In this document: positions 10,371 through 21,099 of the stretch, piece after piece
How positions within the stretch are numbered: the stretch's first letter is position 1
Layout of the letters: every line of letters starts with the position of its first letter
Assembly: GCA_015179125.1 (NCBI GenBank)
Contig: WHVA01000069.1
Location: 62,001-126,000 of the forward strand
DNA: 64,000 bases
Source of the DNA: Gautieria morchelliformis
Taxonomy: Eukaryota > Basidiomycota > Agaricomycetes > Gomphales > Gomphaceae
Reading direction: 5' to 3'
Translations under genes and position numbers: made by a program
The notes under the pieces: generated by a model
Databases searched by the model: none
What the model was told of the DNA's origin: nothing
What the model saw: only the letters and a program-made list of their open reading frames with translations

Positions 10371-11902
10371 CAGAAGAGTCCCATAGTACATCTATGTCGT
10401 TCGACCAACTCGCGAGGTAATGCTTTGGTCAGTAGGTCCGCCGGCATACTGTTCGTAGGTACGTAACCGATCTGGATGACTTTATGAGCGACCTTTTCTC
10501 ACAGCCAGAAGTACCATATATCCAGGTGCTTCATGCATCCATGATGCTTGGGATTTTTGGCAACAGATAGAGCAGATTGATTATCAATGAATAGGTGAGA
10601 TGGTCCTTCAACTCTTGAATCAAGCTCATCCAATAAGCTTTGCAACCAGACGATTTCGGTCCCTGCCAGGACTGATGCGACGAACTCGGCCTCGGTTGTT
10701 GATAAGGTGACTATGTTCTGCAACTTGCTGGCCCAGCTGACGGCTCGAGTCCTGACCTTTGTGAGGAATCCAGAGGTTGATCGACCGTTGTCGGGATTTC
10801 CTCCGTGATCAGCGTCAGTCCATGTTTGGAACGATTTGATTGATGGATCGGGTGCATAGGTGAGTGCTAGATCTATCGTCCCTTTCAGGTAGCGTAGGAG
10901 GTGTTTCACCGCTGTCCAATGCGCCGGGCCGGGATTTGAGTTGAATCGTGCGAGGCGTCCGACGGTATAGGCAATGTCAGGATGAGTCGCGATGGCTAAA
11001 TAATTCAGTGCTCCGACTGCATTTAGGTATGGTACATCCCTCATTTCCTCTATCTCCTCTGGTGTCGATGGTCCCATGGCAGCGCTCAAACTCGAACCTG
11101 GGGCCATAGGCGTGAATACGGGTCGACAATCCGACATCTGGAACCAATCGAGGAGTTCTTGAATGTATTGCTTTTGTGAGAGTCTTAATGTCCTCTGTGA
11201 GCGATTGTATTCTACCTCTACTCCCAGTAACGATGTTGTCGGGCCCAGATCCTTCAATTTGAAGATATCGCCTAGTTTGCTTTTGACCTGGTCTAGTTCC
11301 TGCTTGGAGTTTGATACCAGAGTCAAATCATCGACAAAAACAGGTATGACGATCTTGGTGGTGTTGTTCAACCAGATGTAGACACTTGGCGCAGATTGGA
11401 GACGCTTGAATCCCATACTCTCTAGCGCAGTCCCAAGCCGTTCGTACCATAACCTTCCACTCTGCTTTAATCCATACAGCCCTCTCTTCAGCTTGCATAC
11501 CCAGTCTGATCCCCCTTGATGGTAGCCTTCCGGTTGCTGCATGTATATTGTTGCGTCATCGGCGAGTACTCCATTTAGGTAAGCGTTCAATATGTCTATT
11601 GACTCGATATGTGCTCCCTGTAGTGCTCCCTGAGCTAATATTGTGCACAGGGCTGCCCATCGTGTGGTAGGAGCAAAGACTTCGTTGTAATCGATGCCTG
11701 GTCGTTGGGTATATCCCTTCGCTACCAGGCGGCTCTTGTATTTATCTAGAGAGCCGTCCGAATGGAGCTTGATTCGGAAGACCCACCGAGAGCCAATGGC
11801 TTTCTCTCCAGGAGGTAATTTCACTAATTCCCATGTCCATTGTCTAGGAGGGCTCGGATCTCTGCGTCCGTCGAGTCCTTCCATATTGGCGCGTCGGAGC
11901 AT
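10371..11902 (-). pseudogene. Copia A reverse transcriptase/RNase H (second half of pol)
   Basis: RVT_2-type reverse transcriptase and RNase H. Visible: GSRWVFRIKLHSDG, KSRLVAKGYTQRPGIDYNEV, the catalytic FVDDLTLV, LGLKQSGRLWYERL-like YGLKQSGRLWY, and in RNase H TWTDADHGGNP, STTEAEF and IDNQSALSVAKNP. The frame is shifted by one base against the upstream gag-integrase frame near 11835, and it meets a TGA at 10499-10501 after IWYFWL where the family has an Arg codon. Coding similarity continues beyond it (YVPTNSMPADLLTKALPREL) to a stop near 10371. Two separate lesions therefore inactivate this copy. Confidence 0.85.
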
Positions 11903-14199
11903 TGCATTGCTTCAGCGAACGTCTTGGGAACGCGGCCATCTTTTATTGTTGCATTCAGTGCTTCTCTGATGATACCCGGTGAGATCGCGTTTGTGTTCAT
12001 GATGTCTGATTCGTCATAGATGAATTCCAGGGCCTGAATGATTGAAGCACTGGCTGCTGCACCCCCCTCAGGGCCTGGATCGTCATGATCGGGAGGTGGA
12101 TGAGGTCGGAGGAATGGGTCATGGAGATGGTGATAATCAATCTGGGCAGTAGTCCTGCTGGACCGGCGGAGGGGTGCGATAGGTGCGGGTGGGGCTGGTG
12201 GGTCAAGGTCAGCTGGTGGGTTGGGGTCGGCTGGTGGGTCAGGGTCGGCAGGAGGGTTGGGAGCAACTGGTGGGTTGGGTTCGGCTGGTGGTCTGGGATT
12301 TTCTGGAGGGGCGGCTTCTGGGAGTTCAATGCCTTGGTCCGGTTGCCCTTCCAGTGGAGCTACGATCCGGTCGGGAAGTATGGTGGATGGTAAGAGTGGT
12401 TCGGTAATATTGTTAGCCGTGGTAAGACCTGGGAATTCAGATTCATCGAAGATGACGTCTCGAGATATGATGGTGCATTTTGTGATGGGGTCCAAGCAGC
12501 GCCAACCCTTATAACCATCCTCGAAGCCGAGGTAAATGCATTTGCGAGATCTGGGTTGCAGTCCAGCTCTTTCGTCCTTTTGCACATGGACATAGGCAGT
12601 GCAGCCAAAGGTACGCAGCATTCTGAGGTTTGGTTTGTGGCCAAACCAGGCTTCGTAGGGAGTTTTGTCTATGAGCGCAGAGGTTGGAGTGGCATTGACG
12701 ATTCGAACCAATAATTTTAGGGCATCTCCCCACATTGACGCTGGTAGATGGGCTTGCTGTAGTAGTGCGATCGTTCCTTCCATGAAGGTCCGATTCGTCC
12801 GTTCTGAGATGCCGTTCTGCTGCGGTGTGCCCTTCGTAGTATGTTCGTGGAGTATACCACGGTGCTGGAAATGTTGGTCCCACTTATGACCAATATACTC
12901 CCTGCCTTTGTCGTCCCTAAAACGCTTCACTCTTGAGTTCAATTGATTTTCTGCCAGTGCTTCGAAGGCCCGGTAGGCATCAAATGCCTCATCCTTTGTC
13001 TTCAGGAGATAAACGGTCCTGTACCTCGTGCAGTCATCCGTGAAAGTAATCCAGTATTGGTGTCCTGATGGTGTGCGGACTGGGAGAGGCCCATGGACGT
13101 CTGAGACAACAAGGTCGAGTGGGCTGGACGCGCGGTTGGTGCTTTTTGGGAAGGGGTTGCGGTGTTGCTTCGCAGCAATACATGGTTCGCAGATATGAGG
13201 AACAGTCCCATTTGAGTTTACCTGTATCCCGTCGACCATGTTATTTTCTAGGAGCTTCTCCAGCCACGCCTGTCCAATGTGCGCGAGTTGTCTGTGGAGT
13301 AATGGTCGGTCTACTATTTGCGAAGAGATGGCGAGTGCGAGTTCTTGATTTGGGACTGTGTTCCCGGTCAAGAAACCCGTCCCATTTCGTATGGCGGCAC
13401 AGAAGTGCAATTTATTGCCTTGGATAAACGATATGTGGTTCTTCACGATGCAGACAGTGAAACTGTGGTGTGTGGTAAGGTGGAGGACTGCGAGTAAGTT
13501 GTTCTGGAGTGCGGGCACGTGTAGGACTTTCGAGAACAAAACGTCTTGCGTCGGCTTCCCATCGATCATGGAGGAAAACAATACTTGCCCCTGCCCGGCC
13601 GAGTATACTACCTCGTTTGTTGCTAGTCTGATAGGTACTCTGTAGTACTTGTAATTCCGCAGCCAATGACGATGAGGAGTCATGTGGCTGGTCGCTCCTG
13701 TGTCTGTGTTCCAGCACAGATCGGCGTCTCCGTTGATTGATGATGAGAGCGAAGGCCGTAGGTTTGCATTCCCAGCGAGTTCCTCTGTGGTATCATTTGA
13801 TGTACTTTTCTTCTGTTTTTGTGGCGCGGATAGCCTCTCTGCAAGTGGCGCAAAGGATCCTCGTCGCTTCAGGTTTCTGTTTCCTGTAGCGATAGTATTT
13901 CCATCCAGATTCTTGCTTTTTAGCCTTTTCCACATTTTGATGGGATTTTCCATGGCGTTCTCGACGTGGACGTATTGTGTCGGAGTTAGGGATTCGAGTA
14001 TGGTGCTGGCGGCCTCCTCCCTCTTCAGGATCGATTTTTCCGCTTCTCTCGCGTCCATCGGTCTTTTGAGATCTTGGATGACTATTCGCCATGCGCCTAT
14101 TTTCATGAGCTTCTCCTGCATTTCAGTTGCCCAGACATCGTAATTCGTGCCCGTGAGTCTGACGCTTTTCGCGCAACCTTCAGCCTCTGATTTGGACAT
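11824..14199 (-). CDS. Copia A gag-protease-integrase frame
   Basis: First internal frame of copia element A, about 791 aa from MSKSEAEGCAKSV. It includes a short gag (UBN2-like, RLTGTNYDVWATEMQEKL), the protease site WNTDTGATSHMTP, and an integrase with the zinc pair H-x-H...C-x2-C (HRQLAHIG, CEPC) and catalytic D, D, E in VVSDVHGP, FRDDKGREY and QQNGISERTNRT. The tail is a proline-rich linker built of a PPADPNPP-like repeat (about 12180-12300). The gag appears shortened: no CCHC knuckle is seen before the protease. The frame ends at RALLDNG and three more residues, where a single-base loss separates it from the reverse transcriptase. Confidence 0.85.
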   Translation of the reverse strand: MSKSEAEGCAKSVRLTGTNYDVWATEMQEKLMKIGAWRIVIQDLKRPMDAREAEKSILKREEAASTILESLTPTQYVHVENAMENPIKMWKRLKSKNLDGNTIATGNRNLKRRGSFAPLAERLSAPQKQKKSTSNDTTEELAGNANLRPSLSSSINGDADLCWNTDTGATSHMTPHRHWLRNYKYYRVPIRLATNEVVYSAGQGQVLFSSMIDGKPTQDVLFSKVLHVPALQNNLLAVLHLTTHHSFTVCIVKNHISFIQGNKLHFCAAIRNGTGFLTGNTVPNQELALAISSQIVDRPLLHRQLAHIGQAWLEKLLENNMVDGIQVNSNGTVPHICEPCIAAKQHRNPFPKSTNRASSPLDLVVSDVHGPLPVRTPSGHQYWITFTDDCTRYRTVYLLKTKDEAFDAYRAFEALAENQLNSRVKRFRDDKGREYIGHKWDQHFQHRGILHEHTTKGTPQQNGISERTNRTFMEGTIALLQQAHLPASMWGDALKLLVRIVNATPTSALIDKTPYEAWFGHKPNLRMLRTFGCTAYVHVQKDERAGLQPRSRKCIYLGFEDGYKGWRCLDPITKCTIISRDVIFDESEFPGLTTANNITEPLLPSTILPDRIVAPLEGQPDQGIELPEAAPPENPRPPAEPNPPVAPNPPADPDPPADPNPPADLDPPAPPAPIAPLRRSSRTTAQIDYHHLHDPFLRPHPPPDHDDPGPEGGAAASASIIQALEFIYDESDIMNTNAISPGIIREALNATIKDGRVPKTFAEAMQCSDAPIWKDSTDAEIRALLDNGHGN

Positions 14200-14241
14200 G
14201 CTGAGTTCTTTTCCTTCAATTATAGCGCGGGGCCCATAACC

Positions 14242-14408
14242 TGTTATGCGCAGGACTGAGTTCAAAGGGAAAAGTGATAATATTACTATCTACTCGGTGA
14301 GTACCTAGCACTACGCACCTGAGTTCGAAGGGAAAAGTGATAGGGTTTCCCTTCGAACTCAGACTGCCATATTGGGTGACCGTGTCACGTGATCTCATGC
14401 GAGTAACA
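14242..14408 (-). repeat. Complete 5' LTR of copia A
   Basis: 167-bp LTR with TG...CA ends. It contains an internal hairpin: CTGAGTTCGAAGGGAAA, a 9-nt loop, and the exact complement (about 14320-14362). A third near-copy of the same arm lies at about 14254. It also carries TCACGTGA at 14385. The same blocks occur in the split left LTR. Confidence 0.85.
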
Positions 14409-14801
14409 GATGGGTCAACAAATCGACCCACGATGACTGTCTTGAATCCTTCAGACCTCTCGGTCGAGGATCAACAAATTTGGCAACGGACTCTTCTGCA
14501 GACAACACACGCAGGGATTGCAGTGATCGATGTGTCAAGCTGGTATCTTCTGGAGTAATTGTAATTTCCTAACTCGTAGATGACACGTTGCTGCTTGCAA
14601 CAGTCTGCTCATCGAGCGCGGCCAGATGTGAGGTTACCTGGATTCAGGATGCTAGTGACTCACTATCAGATATATCGTTGACGAACCCGTACCTTCCGGA
14701 GTGTCTGTCAGAACTGACTCTTCTTTGGCACTTCCTCCATTGTGCCCGATTCCGCAAGATTATGTTAGCACGTGCAACGAGCCAACTACATATTATACAT
14801 T
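14409..14801 (+). other. Host segment between copia A and the Tc1/mariner element
   Basis: About 0.4 kb of apparently older host DNA that continued the 5' flank of the kinase gene before element A inserted. A short frame at 14434-14559 (MTVLNPSDLSVEDQQIWQR, ending WYLLE) looks protein-like but has no partner exon that I can define and no recognised family. It may be the first exon of a disrupted gene. Nothing else is supported here. Confidence 0.4.
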
Positions 14802-14803
14802 TA

Positions 14804-15254
14804 CAGCTGTTCCGGGTACATAAGGTGGAGTCTGAATTTTGACTCCGTGACAGCCGTTCAGAAAGAAACATGTATACCTCGATAACTAGTGGATAATAAG
14901 ACCTGATGTTTTGTAATAACTATATATGATATAGTATCTACCATTTAGTACAAAATATATAGCTTATTATCAGATTCTAATATTCTAGAAAAATAGGCTT
15001 ATATGCACCATTATGATACCAATATAGCATAACAGAGGATGTAGCATTCTCAGACTAGAGTAATATACATGTATAAATGTTTGAAAACTAATGGAATTGT
15101 ATACTGAATGGTTTAGGGAAGGGGAGGGCTGCATACTAATTGAGCACCTTTCCAGCCTTTTAGCTGTCTACAAGGCATAAATGCTGATTGTAACACTCAA
15201 ACTATTGTATATAACGTATATTTACAATAATTACATGTGACGTAATTTTTCAGG
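14804..15254 (+). repeat. Left terminal inverted repeat
   Basis: 451 bp, AT-rich, starting CAGCTGTTCCGGG after TA and ending near TTTTTCAGG. It matches the reverse complement of 21100-21558 almost base for base, with for example a 4-bp extra AATA-type indel and single-base length differences. Weaker similarity continues a little further inward. Confidence 0.9.
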
Positions 15255-15297
15255 CTTTCCTTGACTTCATAAACCTGCTGGCGGCCATGCGGCACTT

Positions 15298-17385
15298 GTG
15301 ACATCACGCAATGTAGCGCGATTAGGTCACGTGACCGCACGAAGCCTCATGCTCAACGTGGCCTTGCCCTTCCTCTTACTTCCTGTTTTCCCCACCCATC
15401 GTTTCTCTGCTCAGCTTCTATCAGACCGCATTTTTCTGTCTAATGGCCCATCAAAAGGGCAAAGTAACCACCAAACCACCCGGGAGCCGCCTCCCAGCAA
15501 ACTGAAAACCCTGAGGGGACGTGGTAGATCCCTCACACATAGTCGAGGGACATCGATCCAGGACCCCTTCCAGTCGTTTACTCCAGTCAAGTGACGCAAA
15601 ACCGGTCTCCAAGCCGGCGACCGGCTCAGAGACAGGAGGATACCATCTAAGCCCCTCCAGTTCGTCCCTCTACTGCTCCCAAGGCCCGACCGCTGCTCCC
15701 AAGGCCGTGACCGCTGCCCTGCCCCCGCCCCCGCCCGGACGCTGCCCCTGCCCCGCCCTTGCCGCGACGCTGCCCCTGCCCCTGCCCCTGGCCCTGTTAC
15801 TACTGGGCGCTCAGTACGATTCTAGAGGAACAGGAGTCCCAAATCAAAACTGATGCGGACGACGGGGATCTTTACGTGGACCACCCTTAGTGAGCAGCGA
15901 CGAAGATCTATTTTCAGGTCTCGAACCCTTGGATGTCGAACTCCCGGCTCCATCTGACCAGTCGTCAAAGGCTAGAGTGGCGAGAAAGGTTGGCAAAGGA
16001 GCAAGCAAGGCAGCAGTTGCCTTGCCTCACAGTATGTTTCTTATTCTCACTTTTTTTCTGCACACTAACAATTTATATACAGCTATTAAGTTTAGTATCC
16101 CCGCCCGTTTCGGACTCAAACAGCTCATATGGCGTACACACCATGTCGAGCCAACAACGACCATAGCCGACCTGAAGGAGACCATTCACCTCATCCTCGG
16201 CCTGGATGCGATACCAGCCGTGAAGCACCCTCCCCTTGTTACGCATATCAAACACGATCTGGCCAAGCTTTGTTTCACTCTCGACACTGACGATGACTGG
16301 GAGGCCCTTAAGGACGAATGGAGGAAACGGGCAGCAAAACGGGGTGAAGATACCTGCATTGAGATTGTAACTGGTCCTAAAGTAAGTTGGTATTTTCTTT
16401 TGTTCTTCTACAGCTAAATTTTTGATAGTTTTTTGACTTTCTGGAGGAGGCCGTTGTGGCACACGCTGCATCCTCTAAAGGAAAGGCCAAGGGCAAGGCC
16501 AAGCCTGCCGTTAACCCTTTCTTCCGGACGATGCAGCCATTGAGTCTGAGTCGGTGGCAAAGCTAGGTGCAGCTGATATGGCCAGGTCAGCGCGATTCCA
16601 GGATGAACTCGGGAAGCTCAGGGAAGTCTGGTCCTGTGACCAGCACCCCAAGTCAATATGTATGGCGCGTGCATTGAGGGGCCACCACAAGGTACTGAAC
16701 TTCGAGGGCGAACTTTCCTGGGTATTAGAGCTCGTAAGGTTTTCTCTGATCTCTTTTTTATTTCATGCGCTAACATTTTAATAGATAGGTGGTACAAGCG
16801 GTGTGGACATCAACACCCCTCCCAAGATTGAGTATTTCAAGTTCTTCCACACCCAAGATGGCGGCAGTGCCCCAGTCCTTCGTCGAGGTGGCGCCGGCAT
16901 TATAGTGAGCCACCCACTAGCATGCATCATGATGCCGCTCCTCCTGTTATGCCTGCCGTTCCCCCCATCCACATCAATTTCCCTGCTGACATCTTTCAGC
17001 ATCTACAGGTATCTCACCACTCTCGTCCCAAACGGGGCCGCTCCCCATCACCCAGTGATCGTGTGGCAAGTCCGGATGACAATGCACCAGTGGACGATCG
17101 CCTACCCCCACCATCGTGGAGTGGATCACGCACTTGGAGATGCAGCGCCTCGCGTACAAGAGGTGGGATTTTCTGCGACAGAAGTTTGCCGAGGAAGAGT
17201 CAATGGATATGCTCATTAGCAGCCTCGCGAGACTATCGCTTGCGAACTTGAAGGTTGGGTATAGTCTCAAGATGGTTGATGCAGTGTTTATCTTGGAACA
17301 GCTTGAAGTGGCGGGGAAGCGGTATGGTTTTGCGGTAGGTGCTCAGGATGATGACAGGCAGAGGTCCAAGAAAGCCAGATATTAG
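15298..17385 (+). pseudogene. Decayed passenger gene of the Tc1/mariner element (unknown basidiomycete family)
   Basis: A multi-exon gene relic. Recognisable coding blocks in order: a basic N-terminal part (about 15444-15600, with LRGRGRSLTHSRG), LFSGLEPLDVELPAP (15890-16031), an intron 16032-16082, FSIPARFGLKQLIWRTHHVE to IEIVTGPK, then FLEEAVVAHAASSKGKAKGK, DDAAIESESVAKLGAADMAR with WSCDQHPK, FFHTQDGG, VPPIHINFPADIFQHL, and IVEWITHLEMQRLAYKRW to RSKKARY before TAG. The WSC-x2-H segment, the short-chain repeat SP-rich linker and the final helical (SAM-like) part recall an uncharacterised protein family common in mushrooms. Frames shift at about 16525, 16925 and 17110, and 15890 reads GTG where a start would be expected, so it is probably non-functional. 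Confidence 0.6.
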
Positions 17386-19771
17386 ATGTTTTGGTAATAC
17401 ATTTTGATACAGCACAAACCTGTGACTTGGTATTTAGATGAAAATATCAGTTGGGGCTTTCAGGGAATGAGTGTGATGATGTGCACCTTGGTACATGATA
17501 TATGCATGAAAAGAAAAATAAATAAATAAATAAATAAATAAAAATAAAATAAAAAGCTGCGTTTGTCAGCGTTCGGCATCAGCCACATGACTAAGTTGAT
17601 GAGGAAACAGTGTTCATCAGTGGAAAGGATCTCCTAAAGCTTTCACTTTTGGAGCAGTGTAGAGTATCAAGTAATAGTAGTAAAAGTGTTGCAAGCTAAG
17701 TCATACAGTGATAAAATAGCATATATGCAGGCACTTGGCAAGGAGTTCACTGTCTCTGTGCTGGTCTCCTGAGGCAGCCAATTGGTATGTTCATCCAGGG
17801 AGATATTATCAGGATTCCCAGATAGAGTCTGAAGAAATCATTATCCCTGGTGGTCTTGTAGGATCATGGATAACGCAGCAGTTGGTTATGGAGTTGCTCA
17901 TAGGGCTCCACACCATGCTGTACAACCACGGCTGTATGGTGCCATATTATGGTCACGGCACCTGTATCATCAAGGGTCTGTGTGTGCTGCCGACGGTATG
18001 GTATATGGTATGCAATGGGAAAACCCCGAAAACCTTGTAGCCAGCCCAAAAATACATCCGCTGATGGGCGCTACTGCTGGTAGGCAGGCCAGATTTATGT
18101 GGCGCTCATGCTCCCATTCACCCCCTGCTGACATTCCACCACGCGTGCACACACCGTAGCAAGCAGCTGGGTGTGATATTATCAATATAGTTTTGCTGCC
18201 GGTCGCATGCAGTAAGGAATTCTCATAACTGCTCTAAGTTTAGGCCAAGCTATAATAGATCAGCCATATGAATCCGTCAACCATAATACGGACGGTACCG
18301 TACCTGTACCGTACATACCGCCAGAGGGGTGAGGTGTTGATCTATGGACAGTATACAGTCTGCCATATCTGTCAACTTGCTGTACATTATACGGCCGTAG
18401 CTGTAATACGGACGGTGTGCAGCCCTAGTTGCTCATGGCCTTCATCTTTGCAAATTCACATGATCCCTCTTTGACAAAATCATTGAAGCCTCCGGCAAGC
18501 ATGACTTTGGCTTTACTGCTAAGTATGCAATGTCAAGGGATTGCAGAGCCATTACACTGAATATATTTCAATGATATGTGCACCAGACTTCAAACCCAAC
18601 ATTGTGTTCTGCATGACGGGTGCCTAAATTATGTTCCTAGGCAATCCCATTGCCTGACAGGTGCTTATATAAATGGCCGGAACCAAGTACATGCAAGTGA
18701 AACAGGCCCATGCGCAGCCTCCCCTCCGCAGTGTTGACTATCACTGAGGAGGTGAGTTTATTAGTGTATCTTCGTAAAATAGGTAGCTTTCCCTTATATT
18801 ACTAGTGTTGATTATAGAACACTAAATAGTCTCCTGAAGGTTCCATCCATTGAACTACTGGTCTATAATATTCCACTGTGTCCATACCGAGTTACTACAT
18901 GAATATGCTGAATCTATCCATATATACAAGAACATACCAAGCACCAATGGGAATCTTGATAGGACCTGCAGGCCAAAGCAGAAGCATATTACCTCGCTAC
19001 AGTATTGATAAAGCTGTCCCATAAGCATCAGTATGCATTGATCAAAGGCTAGCATAAGAGCACAGATGTCTCCTGTAGTATACCCTTCTGTACTTCAAGC
19101 TCCTCCCTACAATATTTGAACATGGTGGCAATGCTAGCCATTCCTCTCATACCACCAATAGTGGACACAACTTCAGAGGGATGAACATATTTGTACAGCT
19201 TATATGGGTCAGTGATCCTGGACATAATCAGTACATATTACATGTATGGGTGGTTTCTGCCTTTTTTGGATGAACATGTCGTGTTGTCTTCCTTGTGTCA
19301 GGTGATTTGTGTACCACAGCATGCGGTGTCGGCATATTTTCTGCTTTTGTCAACAGTCTTACTGCCACACCTTCATCACCTCATGTGGGTGGCTTTACCA
19401 TGTGGCTGCTCCTTGTGGTGGCATACTTAGCCATACCAGCAGCACCTAGGTGCATTACCAGCAATGCAGACACCTCAGCTCTGGTGTGGGGGCTGGAGGC
19501 TATGTGGGGGCCCTGAGGCCCATGTTGGTATGTTGTCTTCATGAACATACTGTTCTGAGAGCAGAAGTGGCCAGATGGGAAGCAGAAGCAGAACTGGAGA
19601 GGAGGGCATCCCCTGATAATCCTTGCTAATCTATCCTAGCACAAATACTGAGCTGACAAACACACTATTCATTGCACCATCACATAAAGCATCATATAAC
19701 AAGTATGCTGTACAGTTACACATTATAACAACAAATATTGTCACAATGTTTCTACAGCAGGATACTTATTT
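17386..19771. other. Central non-coding part of the Tc1/mariner element
   Basis: About 2.4 kb without a recognised gene. It contains an AAAT repeat (17515-17555), a tract with repeated ACCGTAC and TAATACGGACGGT (18286-18415) resembling the ends of another DNA transposon, and several short frames without motifs (for example 19295-19516). A small nested element around 18260-18440 is possible but its ends could not be defined. Confidence 0.4.
17515..17555. repeat. AAAT microsatellite
   Basis: AAATAAATAAATAAATAAAT followed by imperfect AAAAT units; located 130 bp after the passenger gene's last codon. Confidence 0.9.
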
Positions 19772-20995
19772 CTACAAATACCTTGAATGTGTCATCCAGC
19801 CCTCGCAATGCTCTGCAGTAATGGTGGCAAGGGCACTGTGAAAGAACAATAGTACAGAACCTTGGTCTTTAGCATCAACCACCTGCCGAAAGGTATCCCC
19901 ATGACGCCTGAGGTAAGATTTCAGATATGAAAAGGCTTCTTCAATTGGGTTGAGGTCCGGTGAATTAGGCGGCAAGTAGTATAGCCGTACACCACTGTTA
20001 AAATGCTTAGCCTCCAATGAAACATAAAAAACAACAGTAAATGACTTACCGCTCTGGCAAATTTCTGAGACTTCTGCTGCATGGTGAATAGTGCAATTGT
20101 CCATGACAAGCACACTGCGGCGCTCAGGCCATGGGTTCATATGAGGCATGAGGTTGGTGATGAACTGGATAAACGAGGCTGAATCATAAGCCCCTTCCCA
20201 CACATCCGAGTATATTATACCCTCTGCACTAAGGGCCAGTAAAAGAGAATACCTATATAATCCAAATGAATCAACAGTAGATGCACAAAGGAATATACAC
20301 TCACCCAGTACCTCGTACAAACTTAGCTTTCACTGAAGCTCTCTTTCCCTTGGGAGCCCATCCATTCAGACGATATGTGGTGCGACAATCAATACGGCTC
20401 TCGTCGATAAACAAAAGACGCTCCGGGGACTCATGACCAATTTTGAAACCAAATAGAGTGCGCAAATTTTCATTGCGCTCGGCAGCGACCTTGGACAGCT
20501 GTGGAAAGCATGAGTAGACTAGAAGAGGGCGAAGCATTAGAACATACCTTTTTGCGGGTGAGACCAAGATCTGTCATTGTGTCCCATAAGGTGCTGATTC
20601 CAACTGTTATCCCATACAGGCGCTGCATGATTGTTTGTATCTCGTCCAAGTATAGGTCAGGGAACTGCTCTGTAAGCCGAAGAAGAAACTACAGTAATAT
20701 ACAAAGTGAGAAAATATGATCATCTTCACTCTGTAGTGGAAATGCTTACCTCGATTTCCTCTGGAGTCATAATCTTCCCTCTATTTCCCATCTTTCCATG
20801 TCCCTGCATAACTACCTCACCAGTAGTACGCCACAATTGGAGGATGCGCTCGACAACACATTTTGACATGTTCAGATCAAGTGCGATGTCATCGATCTTC
20901 TTCTCCCGCGTAAACCGTTGGTAAATTACACGCTTCCGGAGGTCTTCAGAGTACATTTGACACTCCCTTTGGTGTTCATACAGGTAGCGAGGCAT
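19772..20995 (-). CDS. Tc1/mariner-type DDE transposase, spliced
   Basis: Transposase of the surrounding element, cutting and joining its ends at TA. Exons: 20995-20750 (helix-turn-helix, RKRVIYQRF to TPEEIE), 20688-20548 (QFPDLYLDEIQTIMQRLYGI, DLGLTRKK), 20498-20305 and 20252-19772. The catalytic triad is visible: LLFIDESRID, VLVMDNCTIHH and PPNSPDLNPIEEA. The first three introns have good GT-AG borders. A fourth apparent intron (20049-19995, GTAAGT...CAG) would shift the frame, whereas reading through adds about 19 residues and keeps the frame, so it may be retained or wrongly placed. An upstream Met at 21010 is possible, but MPRYLYEHQREC resembles the usual start. All key residues are present, so activity is plausible. 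Confidence 0.83.
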
Positions 20996-21099
20996 CCAGT
21001 ACAAGTACAAGTATGTAATATCACGTGAGCGTCACGTGTCATGTGACGTGTTACGTGTCAAAGAGAATAGTGTGTGCAGAGAGAGGAAGTCCAGGTAGC

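Larger units (their letters stand above)
5673..14408 (-). mobile_element. Ty1/copia LTR retrotransposon A, nested and split by insertion B
   Basis: A copia element on the minus strand bounded by the 5-bp duplication GATGG (5668-5672 and 14409-14413). The right (5') LTR is complete at 14242-14408, 167 bp, starting TGTTACTCGC and ending GCGCATAACA when read on the minus strand. The left (3') LTR is present in two pieces, 5673-5732 and about 10237-10347, interrupted by about 4.5 kb of other mobile DNA (block B). A primer-binding-like GGTTATGGGCCCC follows the 5' LTR, and a polypurine tract (CAGGGGGGTG on the minus strand) directly precedes the 3' LTR. Internal genes occupy 14199-10371. A one-base frameshift and a premature TGA suggest this copy is inactive. 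Confidence 0.85.

Noticed and set aside
11997-12514. Gly/Trp-rich plus-strand frames
   Set aside because: Antisense of the proline-rich linker of copia A pol.
15444-15600. CRISPR-like or structured RNA origin for the repeats of the window
   Set aside because: The arrays have no spacer-repeat pattern and the genome is eukaryotic.
18263-18440. Possible nested DNA transposon end (TAATACGGACGGT copies)
   Set aside because: The two copies are in the same orientation and no ends or target duplication could be defined.
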